A DNA stretch of 47,616 nt from contig JBFWYO010000029.1 in the NCBI GenBank assembly GCA_050186335.1, positions 1 to 47,616 on the forward strand, given 5' to 3'. Each line of letters begins with the position of its first letter. The first letter of the stretch is position 1. Of the stretch, positions 9,592 through 17,275 are shown piece by piece. Under the pieces are notes generated by a model. The model worked only from the letters and a program-made list of their open reading frames with translations, searched no databases and was not told the DNA's origin. Source of the stretch: JBFWYO01 sp050186335 (lineage in GTDB: Bacteria > Pseudomonadota > Alphaproteobacteria > Bin65). The translations under genes and the position numbers were made by a program.

Positions 9592-10782
9592 ATGAAGGCC
9601 TGGCATTTCAGCGAGAACGCGTATCCCTATCTGCCGCCCAAGGACGAGTATCCGTCGATACGCGTGTCCCTGCCCAATCGGCACTACGACCCCAAGAAGG
9701 GCGCCGATCTGTACGACCGGTTTCTCGACGAATGGGTGATCGCCGAGGAGGAGGGCATGGAGATCATGCTCAACGAACACCACCAGACCGCGACCTGCGT
9801 CGATCCGGCGGCGCCGTTGGTATTGGCCGCACTGGCGCGGCTGACCAAGAAGGCCCGCCTGCTCATCCTCGGCAATCCGATCGCCAACCGGCGGCAACCG
9901 GTGCGCGTCGCGGAGGAAATGGCGTTGGCGGACGTTTTGTCGCGCGGCCGCGTCGAAGCCGGCTTCGTGCGCGGCGTCCCCTATGAAATCTCGCCGGCCA
10001 ACAGCAATCCCGTGCGCATGAACGAACGCCACTGGGAGGCGCTCGATCTGATCGTCAAGGCGTGGACCAGCCATGACGGGCCGTTTAGCCACGAGGGCCG
10101 ATTCTTTCATCATCGCAACGTCAACATCTGGCCGCGGCCGTATCAAAGCCCGCATCCACCGGTCTGGATCAGCACCACCAGCGCGTCCGGCGCCAAACAA
10201 GTCGGCGGCCGCGGTTATATCCAGGCGACCTTCCTGACCGGATTCGACGAAACCAGGAAAATCTACGAATCGTACCGGCACGGCTGGCGCGAGGCCGGGC
10301 GAGGGCGCGACGTGCCGATCAACCGGCTGGCCTATGCGGCACTGGTCTATGTCGGCAAGACGGAAGCGGAAGCGCACGCCGGCGCGGAGAAACTGCTGTG
10401 GTACATCACGGCCAATAAGGTCTCGCCGCAGTTCGCCAACCCGCCGGGCTATGTGCCGGTCGCAGCCAACGTCCAGATCCTGCGCGGCGCCGAGCATCCG
10501 CTCAGCCAGTTCGCCAAGGGTGCAACCGTCGAAGGTGCGATCAATTCGGGCTTCATGATGGCGGGCACGCCCGATCAGGTTTATCGGCAGTTCCGAAAGC
10601 TCTACGATCATGTCGGCGGCTTCGGCCACCTGCTGATCATGGGCCAAGCCGGCTTCTTGGAGCATGCCGAGACCGTGCAAGGCATCCGCAATTTCGCTCG
10701 CGAAGTCTATCCGCGATTGAAAGACGAGTTTCCCGACTCGACGATTTCGGGATTCCACGAAGCCGCGACCGCGGCGGGATAG
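9592..10782 (+). CDS. luciferase-like flavin-dependent monooxygenase (LLM)
   Basis: This 396-residue protein belongs to the bacterial luciferase-like TIM-barrel family, which uses reduced FMN or F420 and oxygen. Evidence: the EWVIAEEEGMEIMLNEHHQT segment near residue 50, in which the EHH motif is typical; ILGNPIANRRQPVRVAEE around residue 95, the usual flavin-phosphate-side segment; and the NIWPRPYQSPHPPVWIS block near 185. An excellent ribosome site, AGGAGGTAA, precedes the ATG. It is last in the amidase-hydrolase-monooxygenase run. A paralogue with the same NIWPRPYQ block lies at the far end of the window. No flavin reductase is visible nearby. Confidence 0.9.
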   Translation: MKAWHFSENAYPYLPPKDEYPSIRVSLPNRHYDPKKGADLYDRFLDEWVIAEEEGMEIMLNEHHQTATCVDPAAPLVLAALARLTKKARLLILGNPIANRRQPVRVAEEMALADVLSRGRVEAGFVRGVPYEISPANSNPVRMNERHWEALDLIVKAWTSHDGPFSHEGRFFHHRNVNIWPRPYQSPHPPVWISTTSASGAKQVGGRGYIQATFLTGFDETRKIYESYRHGWREAGRGRDVPINRLAYAALVYVGKTEAEAHAGAEKLLWYITANKVSPQFANPPGYVPVAANVQILRGAEHPLSQFAKGATVEGAINSGFMMAGTPDQVYRQFRKLYDHVGGFGHLLIMGQAGFLEHAETVQGIRNFAREVYPRLKDEFPDSTISGFHEAATAAG

Positions 10783-10813
10783 TTCGCGACCGGTGTCACA
10801 CGTATACCGGAAA

Positions 10814-10836
10814 GCCGCCCCTCCGGGACAGGCGGC
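10814..10836. terminator. hairpin between convergent LLM and SDR genes
   Basis: GCCGCC and GGCGGC flank an 11-base loop in the 87-base gap between two converging genes. No T-run follows on either strand, so intrinsic termination is only a possibility. Confidence 0.3.
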
Positions 10837-10869
10837 GCCACTTCTGTCAGCGGTTACCGGCCCACTGGG

Positions 10870-11721
10870 CTACTTGTCGGTCCAGTCGAAAAAGCGCGGC
10901 TTCGGCGTCGCCCAGACATCGCCCCAGAGTTGCTGTCCGCCGTCGACCGTGAGCACCTCGCCGGTGATGAATTTTGCCGACGGACCTGTCAGATAGACGC
11001 ACGCATCGGCGATATCGGCCGCGTTGCCGGTGCGCCGCTGTGGATTCGAATCGCGCCGGAACTTCTCGCGTGCGACCGGGTCGTAATGCTGGAATCCCTC
11101 GGTTTCGATCAGCCCGGGCGCCACGCAATTGACGCGGATATCGAGCGGCGCCCACTCGACGGCAACCGTCTTGGACAGGTAAATGATGCCCGCGCGCGCC
11201 GCCGTCGAATGCGCCATGCCGGGAATGCCGCGCCAGACGTCGAGCACGATGTTGACGATTGCGCCCGCGAATTTCCTGTCGCGCCAACGCTGGGCCGCCG
11301 TCTGCATCATCCACCAGGTACCGTTCAAATTGGTATCAATGACGGCGAGCCAGCCCTTAGGCGTGTAGTCGATGGCCGCCTGGGGGAACTGGCCGCCGGC
11401 GTTGTTGACCACCACGTCCAGCCGACCCCAACGCAGCCAGGCGTCGTCGATCGCTGCGGCAACCTGCGCCGGATCCCGGATCGACATCGGAAAAGCGTGC
11501 GCAGTACCGCCGGCGGCCTCGATGCTCGCCTTGGTTTCGGCCAGCCGGTCTTCGCGCCGGCCGCACAGCAGGACGCGCGCGCCCAACGCGGCGTAGCGCT
11601 CGGCCGTCGCGCGGCCGATGCCGGTTCCCGCGCCGGTTACCAGCACCGCCTGGCCGGCAAACAGATCGGCGCGGAACGAAGTGATGTTCGGCCGATCGCC
11701 GCTATCGGTCGTGTCAGCCAA
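10870..11721 (-). CDS. SDR oxidoreductase, 2,4-dienoyl-CoA-reductase-like
   Basis: This is a 283-residue Rossmann enzyme if it begins at the TTG at 11721, which overlaps the end of the CoA-transferase gene by 8 bases; no ATG exists in a sensible place and AAAGG lies 8 bases upstream. The NAD(P)-binding TGAGTGIG is at residues 29-36 and NNAGG at 106-110. The normal catalytic YxxxK is absent: the position reads S172-x-x-x-R176 inside AHSTAARAG. Known 2,4-dienoyl-CoA reductases have S-x-x-x-K there, so the family fits, with Lys changed to Arg. It probably reduces an unsaturated acyl-CoA or 3-oxo intermediate in the same pathway as the CoA-transferase. Confidence 0.85.
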   Translation of the reverse strand: MADTTDSGDRPNITSFRADLFAGQAVLVTGAGTGIGRATAERYAALGARVLLCGRREDRLAETKASIEAAGGTAHAFPMSIRDPAQVAAAIDDAWLRWGRLDVVVNNAGGQFPQAAIDYTPKGWLAVIDTNLNGTWWMMQTAAQRWRDRKFAGAIVNIVLDVWRGIPGMAHSTAARAGIIYLSKTVAVEWAPLDIRVNCVAPGLIETEGFQHYDPVAREKFRRDSNPQRRTGNAADIADACVYLTGPSAKFITGEVLTVDGGQQLWGDVWATPKPRFFDWTDK

Positions 11722-13480
11722 GGAAGTAACCTTTCGGGTCCAGTAGCCGTGCCGTTTCGATTTCGTCCGTGGTCGGCTCGGGTTCGATCGACACGTTGTC
11801 GGCGACCGGTAGCTTCCAGCCGCAGCCGGCCTGGGCGGCGGCAATCAGATCGGCCTTGCCGGTGCCGCCGCGCGCAAGCACATGCGTCAGCCGATACTCG
11901 CCGCCATGTCGTTGCAGTACGCCCAGCGGCGTGACGATGGTGTTCACCGCGCGGCCGGGGCTGGTGACGAAGTCGATTTTGTCGACTAGGCGCTTGGGCG
12001 AATGCGCGACGGTCACGAACACGTCGCTTGCGCCGCTCGCGATGTCGTTGCCGCCACCGGATCCCGTCAGCAGCATGCCCGGCAGATAATTGGTGTTCAG
12101 ATTGCCGTGGCGGTCGATCTGCGCGGCCCCGAGCACGCCGATCGCGCGATTACGCGGGCCGGCAGTGAGGACGCCGAGCGTGGTGACGACGTCCGACAAC
12201 ATGGTGCCGCTGAACATGTTGCGGTAATTGAACAGAAACGGATCGGCCGGGGCGGGCAGGTAACCGAACATGCCAGCTTCGACCATGAGCGGTATCTGCG
12301 TGCCGTTTTCCTGTAGCCGCAACGCGGCCATCCAGGCGGCGAGCGACGAAATGCCGAGGCCGGCGAGGATTGCGTCGATGGCGCCGGCTTCAAGGCGTCG
12401 CGCCAGATGCCGCGTCGCCAGCACGACATGCCGTTCGGCCTCAGTTGCCGGCTGTCCCTGGCGCAACTTGGCGAGATGGCGCAACTCGAACTGCCAGCCG
12501 TCGTCGCGCGCCCGTCCGCGCAACGCGTGAATGCGCGTTTCGCCCAGCTTTTCCAGGTAATCCCAATGATCGACACAACCGGTCAACCATGTCTCAATCC
12601 ACCGATCTAGCGCCTCGTTCGATCCGCCGGCTGCACGCAGTTCCTCGAGAAACTCGTAATCGTCCGGATAACCGCCGATCTCCGGTACCAGATCGCCGGG
12701 CAGCGAATTCGGATGACCGCCGAGCGGCACTTCGCTCACCGATGTCACCATGCGGCCCGGCACTTGAACCAGGGCTGCGTGGCGGCGGATGAACTCGGCG
12801 TCGACGATGCGCTCGACGGTGACGATCACGGCACGTTTGGCGGCGAACGCGGCCCATTTGTCGTCGTACAGCGGCGGCGAAACGATCGTGTTGCCCTCGA
12901 TGTCCGCTGCCAGCCCGTGCACGAACGTCACGTCGGGATTGAACGCGGCGACCACCGGTACGTTGCCGCCACCAAATGGGTCCGCAATTTCCGCAAACTT
13001 GCCGTCCGCCGCGAGGCGCCGGCCGAGATCGGTGTCCGCCATCGAGCGTGTCGGCATGAACGGCAGCCCCATGGCGCCGGCCATCAGCCGTTGCGTCAGC
13101 GTCAACAGCGACCAATCCTCGAATTCCACGGTGCCCTTGCGCGCCGCCTCGACATAGACCGGGTGCGGGGCCGGCGAGGGAAACGTATAGGCGTGAATCG
13201 AAGCGATGAACTTCTTGACCAGCGCGCCGCGCACCAGCGGCGCATGCTGGTTGGCGATCGCCGGGGCGGCGATCGTGAATTCCGGCCGCCGGCCCCAGAA
13301 CGCGCGCGCCATTTCGAACATTGCCGCGTTGGGCCGCGCCATCGAGCCGCCGAAATACAGGGTATCGCCGGGGCGCACGTGCGCGCGGACGGTTTCCTCG
13401 AGCCCGGCCAGCTTGGCCGGCCCGGACGCGCCGGCCCGCAGGCGGCGCCAGCGATCGCGGATTTTTTCCTCTCGAGTCAC
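11714..13480 (-). CDS. fused class I (Gct/Ipd-like) CoA-transferase, alpha and beta in one chain
   Basis: This 588-residue protein carries two CoA-transferase domains in one polypeptide: alpha at about residues 25-290 (RPGDTLYFGG, later FVHGLAADIEGNT) and beta at about 345-580 (GAAQIDRHGNLNTN, then LLTGSGGGND). Class I enzymes use a Glu in the beta domain as nucleophile; Glu401 in VEAGMFGY is the candidate. The glutaconate CoA-transferase and IpdAB subfamilies are the nearest by style; they usually occur as two genes. It may transfer CoA between acids, or hydrolyse a cyclic 1,3-dione acyl-CoA as IpdAB does in steroid catabolism. GTG start at 13480 with AAAGGGG upstream. Upstream extension to 13558 is rejected because it crosses the TetR operator. 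Confidence 0.88.
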   Translation of the reverse strand: MTREEKIRDRWRRLRAGASGPAKLAGLEETVRAHVRPGDTLYFGGSMARPNAAMFEMARAFWGRRPEFTIAAPAIANQHAPLVRGALVKKFIASIHAYTFPSPAPHPVYVEAARKGTVEFEDWSLLTLTQRLMAGAMGLPFMPTRSMADTDLGRRLAADGKFAEIADPFGGGNVPVVAAFNPDVTFVHGLAADIEGNTIVSPPLYDDKWAAFAAKRAVIVTVERIVDAEFIRRHAALVQVPGRMVTSVSEVPLGGHPNSLPGDLVPEIGGYPDDYEFLEELRAAGGSNEALDRWIETWLTGCVDHWDYLEKLGETRIHALRGRARDDGWQFELRHLAKLRQGQPATEAERHVVLATRHLARRLEAGAIDAILAGLGISSLAAWMAALRLQENGTQIPLMVEAGMFGYLPAPADPFLFNYRNMFSGTMLSDVVTTLGVLTAGPRNRAIGVLGAAQIDRHGNLNTNYLPGMLLTGSGGGNDIASGASDVFVTVAHSPKRLVDKIDFVTSPGRAVNTIVTPLGVLQRHGGEYRLTHVLARGGTGKADLIAAAQAGCGWKLPVADNVSIEPEPTTDEIETARLLDPKGYFLG

Positions 13481-13537
13481 ATTCGACCCCTTTCGCCGGC
13501 CGGCAATGCCGGGCCCCAGTTCGTCGGAATTATGATA

Positions 13538-13553
13538 CAGAGCAAATGCTCTA
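13538..13553. promoter_or_regulatory. TetR-type operator, site 1 (tetR / CoA-transferase intergenic)
   Basis: CAGAGCAAATGCTCTA contains AGAGCA and TGCTCT around a 2-base centre. It lies between the divergent tetR and CoA-transferase genes, 50 bases before the tetR start. On the minus strand it falls between TTGAAT and CATAAT, a plausible promoter for the CoA-transferase gene. Two near copies occur upstream of the crotonase and the ABC binding protein. Confidence 0.8.
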
Positions 13554-13602
13554 TTCAAGGCTCGATATTGGCAGGCGCGTAAAACGTAGTTAGTCTGGCG
13601 CC

Positions 13603-14322
13603 ATGAAACGCAAGAAGACCGGCAAGAAGTCCGACAAGAAGAACGATCTGCCGCGGCGCGATGAATTTCTCGCCGCGGCGCTCAACCGCTTCGCCCGCTA
13701 TGGGTACGCGGCCACGTCGACCCGCGATATCTGCGCCGACGTCGGCATCGTTCACTCGGCGATCTACAATTATTTCCCGTCCAAGGAAGCGGTGCTGCTG
13801 GCGATCGAATCGCGCGAAATGGCGCGCATGCAGGGCGGGCTCGATGCGCTGCTCGACAATTGCGCCGGAGCGCCGCCCCTGACGCGCTTGGCGCTGGCGA
13901 TCCATTATACGCTGCGGGTTGCGGTCACCGGCCGTGCCGCCTGGCACCTGATGGCCGAGATGCTGCGGTCGCTGGCGTTGCGCCACCGCCTCGACGTGGT
14001 GATCCGGCGCGACCGTTACGAGGGGACGATCCGCGCGCTGCTGGAAGCCGCGATCGCGGCTGGCGCGCTGCCCCGGCAGGACGTGCGCCTGGCGTCGCTG
14101 CATATTTTCGGCATCGCCGGCGGCATCGCCGGCTGGTACCGGCCGGACGGCGAGTATTCGCCGGACGCGTTGGTCGAGCATTCCATGGCCGCCTGCCTGC
14201 GCCTGATTGGCGCCAAGCCGAGCGCGGTGGCGGCTTTACAGACCAATCGCTCTGCATTAGCGTCAGGGCCCGATTCAGCCGCCGCCGAAGCAAGAGGCAC
14301 TCGTGCAAAAAGTAACCGTTGA
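13603..14322 (+). CDS. TetR/AcrR family transcriptional regulator
   Basis: This 239-residue regulator has a Lys-rich tail (residues 1-16) followed by a TetR helix-turn-helix at about 20-66: ALNRFARYGYAATSTRDIC, then VGIVHSAIYNYFPSKEAVL, the classic recognition helix region. The C-terminal ligand domain is helical. TetR proteins usually repress divergent and neighbouring genes until an inducer, often an acyl-CoA, binds. Three matching palindromes in this region are its obvious targets. The last 28 codons contain operator site 2 and the crotonase promoter, and the gene overlaps the crotonase start by 20 bases. This C-terminal tail is probably not structurally important. Confidence 0.92.
   Translation: MKRKKTGKKSDKKNDLPRRDEFLAAALNRFARYGYAATSTRDICADVGIVHSAIYNYFPSKEAVLLAIESREMARMQGGLDALLDNCAGAPPLTRLALAIHYTLRVAVTGRAAWHLMAEMLRSLALRHRLDVVIRRDRYEGTIRALLEAAIAAGALPRQDVRLASLHIFGIAGGIAGWYRPDGEYSPDALVEHSMAACLRLIGAKPSAVAALQTNRSALASGPDSAAAEARGTRAKSNR
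14235..14263 (+). promoter_or_regulatory. promoter with embedded TetR-type operator, site 2 (crotonase)
   Basis: TTTACA (-35, 14235-14240) is followed 17 bases later by TAGCGT (-10, 14258-14263). The spacer region carries the palindrome CAGACCAATCGCTCTG at 14239-14254, with one mismatch in the left half. The element lies inside the 3' end of tetR and 40 bases before the crotonase start. The same -35, spacing and -10 recur at 15134-15162. Confidence 0.78.
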
Positions 14323-15103
14323 CGTTACCGACAGCATCGCCGTCGTAACCATTGCCAACCCGCCCCACGGCTATATGGACGACGAGATCGTCGGCGAACT
14401 GGAACGCGCCACGCGCCAGTTGGATGCGCGCGGCGACGTGAAGGTCATCGTCCTGACCGGCGGCCTGCCGGGCGTTTTCGTGCAGCATTATAATTTGCAT
14501 GAACTGGAAGCCATGTGCCGCAAGCTGATGGCGCGCGGCGAATCGTTCGGCGAGCATCGGCACATTCCGGAGCGGCGCATCGACGTCGTATTTCGCCGCC
14601 TCGAGGCGAGCGCCAAGCCGGTCATCGCCGCGATTAACGGCAATGCCATGGGCGGCGGGTTCGAAATGGCGCTGGCGTGCGATTTCCGTCTCGCCCAGGA
14701 CGGCGATTTCATGCTCGGCCTGCCGGAAATCCGTGTCGGCATGCTGCCGGGCGCCGGCGGCACGCAGCGATTGACCCGGTTGGTCGGGCTTGGCAAGGCG
14801 ATGGAATTGCTGCTGCACGGCAAGCGCCTGTCGCCGCGCGAGGCGCTGGCGCAGGGCATGGTCCATGAAGTCACCGACGGGCCGGTGCTAGCGCGTGCGA
14901 TCGAGCGCGCCCGCGATCTTGCGGCGCTGCCGGCCAAGTCGCTCGCACACGTGAAGCGTCTTGCTTACACGGCTTTGGAACGGCCGCTTTACGATGGCTT
15001 GGACCTGGAGCGGGCGTTATTTGTCGACCTGCTGGCATCGCCGGAGTGCGTCGAAGTGATGAGCGCGCTCAATCGGCGCAACGGGGATTTTCGTACCCTC
15101 TGA
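14303..15103 (+). CDS. enoyl-CoA hydratase/isomerase (crotonase) family protein
   Basis: This 266-residue crotonase has both catalytic glutamates of a hydratase: Glu121 in GGGFEMALACD and Glu142 in LPEIRVG, followed by PGAGGTQRL. The usual oxyanion-loop motif AGxD is replaced by VQHYNL at about 60-65, and the loop after it is longer than normal, so the substrate pocket is probably different from standard beta-oxidation enzymes. GTG start with AGAGG 7 bases upstream. It overlaps tetR and has its own operator-bearing promoter. Hydration of an unsaturated acyl-CoA, or ring hydrolysis as some crotonases do, are both possible. Confidence 0.9.
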   Translation: MQKVTVDVTDSIAVVTIANPPHGYMDDEIVGELERATRQLDARGDVKVIVLTGGLPGVFVQHYNLHELEAMCRKLMARGESFGEHRHIPERRIDVVFRRLEASAKPVIAAINGNAMGGGFEMALACDFRLAQDGDFMLGLPEIRVGMLPGAGGTQRLTRLVGLGKAMELLLHGKRLSPREALAQGMVHEVTDGPVLARAIERARDLAALPAKSLAHVKRLAYTALERPLYDGLDLERALFVDLLASPECVEVMSALNRRNGDFRTL

Positions 15104-15133
15104 GCGGCTTTTTGCGAGCCGGCGAATCCCCAC

Positions 15134-15162
15134 TTTACAGAGCGGTCGCTCTGGAATAGCGT
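15134..15162 (+). promoter_or_regulatory. promoter with embedded TetR-type operator, site 3 (ABC operon)
   Basis: TTTACA (15134-15139), 17 bases, then TAGCGT (15157-15162). The palindrome CAGAGCGGTCGCTCTG at 15138-15153 is perfect over both 6-base arms. It starts 80 bases before the binding-protein gene. A repressor bound here would cover the space between -35 and -10. Confidence 0.82.
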
Positions 15163-15217
15163 AATTCCAATCGGCAATTCGTCATGTCTTAATAAGCGGA
15201 TAGTGGGAGGAGTGAAC

Positions 15218-16345
15218 ATGCATAAAATGACACGTCGCATGCTGTTATCGGCCATGGCGGTTGCTGCCATCGGCCTGTCCGGACCGGCTTTTGCCGAAAA
15301 AGCCCCGGTCAAGATCGGCTACATGATGCCGACCAAGGCACTGTCGGGCAAGGAAGCGGTGCAGGGCGCCGAGCTCGCGGTCAAGATGATCAACGACGCC
15401 GGCGGCATTCTCGGCGGCCGTAAGCTCGAACTGGTGATTTACGACGACGCGTTTTCACCGGTCGAAGGCGTGTCCGCCGTGCAGCGCCTGCTCGGTCGCG
15501 ACAACATCAAGATCGTCAGCGGCAACATCGGCAGCAGCGTGGCACTCGCCATCCTGCCGATCGTGCGCGCCGAAAACGCGCTCTATATGGCGACGATCCC
15601 CAAGCACACCGACGTCACCAAGACCGGCTATGACAAGATCTTCCGCCTGAACACCACCCCGGTCATGGACGGGCAGGTGTTCAACAAGTTCATCCTCGAG
15701 ACGATCAAGCCGCAGAAGATCGCAATGATCCTCGAGAACAGCGACATCGGACGGCAGACCGAAGCGGTCATCAAACGCGCGGTCGCCGTACCGGGCGGCC
15801 CGCAGGTCGCCTTTGTCGGCTATTATGAACTGCAGCAGAGCGATTTCAGCGCCGTCGTCACCGACGCGAAAGCGTCGGGCGCGGATGCGCTGTATGTTTC
15901 GGGTGCCACGGTTGAGCAATACGCCAACGTGATCCGGCAAACCCGCGAGCTCGGCTATAATCCGAAGCACAAAATGCTGCTGCCCGGCCTCTTGAACAAG
16001 CGCGTCATGGAACTGGCCGGCGCCGCTGCCGAAGGCGTCATGAGCGCGGACATCTATTTCCCGGATCTCGACAATGCGCTCAATAAGCGGTTCGTCGAAG
16101 CGTTCCGCAAGGCCTACACGAACACGCCGGAGAAGGTCGAAGTACTCGGCTTCGAAACGCCGTGGATTCTCGCCAAGGCGATTGATAAGGCAGGTACGGC
16201 AACGGATCTCGGCAAGATCGCCGCCACCATCCGCGGCAATACGTGGGACTCGCCGCGCGGCAAGATCAGTTTCGATGCGACCGGGCAGGCCAGCGCCGAA
16301 ATCCTGATCGTGACTGTGCGTAACGGCAAGATCGTGCGTAACTGA
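15218..16345 (+). CDS. ABC transporter substrate-binding protein, LivJ/LivK type (system 1)
   Basis: This 375-residue periplasmic protein has a Sec signal (cut after AFA at about residue 26). The mature part begins VKIGYMMPTKALSGKEAVQGAELAV and carries IVSGNIGSSVALAILPI, the usual pattern of the Peripla_BP_6 fold. The ATG at 15218 has GGGAGGAG upstream. It heads the operon SBP-LivH-LivMG-LivF-amidohydrolase-ligase, expressed from operator site 3. The pathway enzymes beside it suggest an aromatic, alicyclic or branched organic acid rather than an amino acid, but this is inference. Confidence 0.92.
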   Translation: MHKMTRRMLLSAMAVAAIGLSGPAFAEKAPVKIGYMMPTKALSGKEAVQGAELAVKMINDAGGILGGRKLELVIYDDAFSPVEGVSAVQRLLGRDNIKIVSGNIGSSVALAILPIVRAENALYMATIPKHTDVTKTGYDKIFRLNTTPVMDGQVFNKFILETIKPQKIAMILENSDIGRQTEAVIKRAVAVPGGPQVAFVGYYELQQSDFSAVVTDAKASGADALYVSGATVEQYANVIRQTRELGYNPKHKMLLPGLLNKRVMELAGAAAEGVMSADIYFPDLDNALNKRFVEAFRKAYTNTPEKVEVLGFETPWILAKAIDKAGTATDLGKIAATIRGNTWDSPRGKISFDATGQASAEILIVTVRNGKIVRN

Positions 16346-16411
16346 TAGCGACTCCAGTCGGGATCCGCGGCGGACGGAGCGGCCACCCGCTCTTTCCGCC
16401 GCACCTTGCAG

Positions 16412-17275
16412 ATGGATCTGCTCGCCCAACAATTCGTCAACGGCCTGTCGATCGGCATGGGCTATGTTTTCGTAGCCCTAGGGTTGACGCTGATCTTCGG
16501 CATCCTGCGCGTCATCAATTTCGCCCACGGCGAGCTTTATATGCTGGGCGGCTTGTTTGCCGTGCTGGGGTCTCAGCAACTGCAGTTGCCCTACGCGGGC
16601 GCGCTGGCCGTGGCGACCATCCTGGTGGCAGGGGTGGCCTGGGCGATCGACCGGTTGGCCGTGCGCCCGTTGGTTGAAACCAAGAACGGCCATTCGACCG
16701 TCTTGCTGAGTACGTTCGCGGTCAGTCTGCTGCTTTATCACGGCACCTTGTTCGGCTGGGGCCCGGCGCCACGCCGCCTGCCGGGGCTCGAGGATACCGC
16801 CACTTTGGGCGCGGTGACGATCAGCCATCAACGTCTGCTGGTCTTGCTCGCGGGCCTCGTGCTGCTCGTCGCGATCGAACTGATGCTGCGGCGAACGCAT
16901 ATTGGCAAGGAAATGCGCGCGGTCGCGCAGAATTCGTTCGCCGCGCGCGTGGTCGGCATCGACGTGGCGCGCGTCGGCACCTCGACCTACGTCATCGCCG
17001 GCGCGCTGGCCGGCATGGCGGGCGCGTTGCTGACGCCGGTTGCGCTGTTCACGCCGCTGATGGGGCAGCATGTCATCATCAAGGCGTTCGTCGTGGTGGT
17101 GATCGGCGGCATGGGCAGCATCACCGGTGCGGTGGTCTGCGGCCTCGGTCTCGGTGTCTTGGAAGCCATCGGCGGCAGTTACATCCCGTCCGGTCTGGTG
17201 CTGGCGCTGATCTATAGCTTGATGATCGTCGCCTTGCTGGTGCGCCCGCGTGGCCTGTTCGGCGGCGCGCGATGA
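16412..17275 (+). CDS. livH: ABC permease, LivH type (system 1)
   Basis: This 287-residue inner-membrane permease has about eight hydrophobic segments. LivH features: the N-terminal GLTLIFGILRVINFAHGELYMLG, the cytoplasmic loop GKEMRAVAQNSFAARVVGID that contacts the ATPases, and IGGMGSITGAVVCGLGLG near the end. ATG start preferred; a TTG 6 bases upstream is possible. It overlaps the next gene by 4 bases (ATGA), indicating coupled translation. Confidence 0.92.
   Translation: MDLLAQQFVNGLSIGMGYVFVALGLTLIFGILRVINFAHGELYMLGGLFAVLGSQQLQLPYAGALAVATILVAGVAWAIDRLAVRPLVETKNGHSTVLLSTFAVSLLLYHGTLFGWGPAPRRLPGLEDTATLGAVTISHQRLLVLLAGLVLLVAIELMLRRTHIGKEMRAVAQNSFAARVVGIDVARVGTSTYVIAGALAGMAGALLTPVALFTPLMGQHVIIKAFVVVVIGGMGSITGAVVCGLGLGVLEAIGGSYIPSGLVLALIYSLMIVALLVRPRGLFGGAR

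Noticed and set aside
9460..10758. 432-codon minus-strand frame opposite the luciferase-like gene
   Set aside because: Antisense shadow of a clear gene; Arg/Asp/His-rich with no domain.
11714..13480. Naming the fused CoA-transferase IpdAB
   Set aside because: Subfamily residues cannot be assigned with certainty without an alignment, and no other steroid genes are visible.
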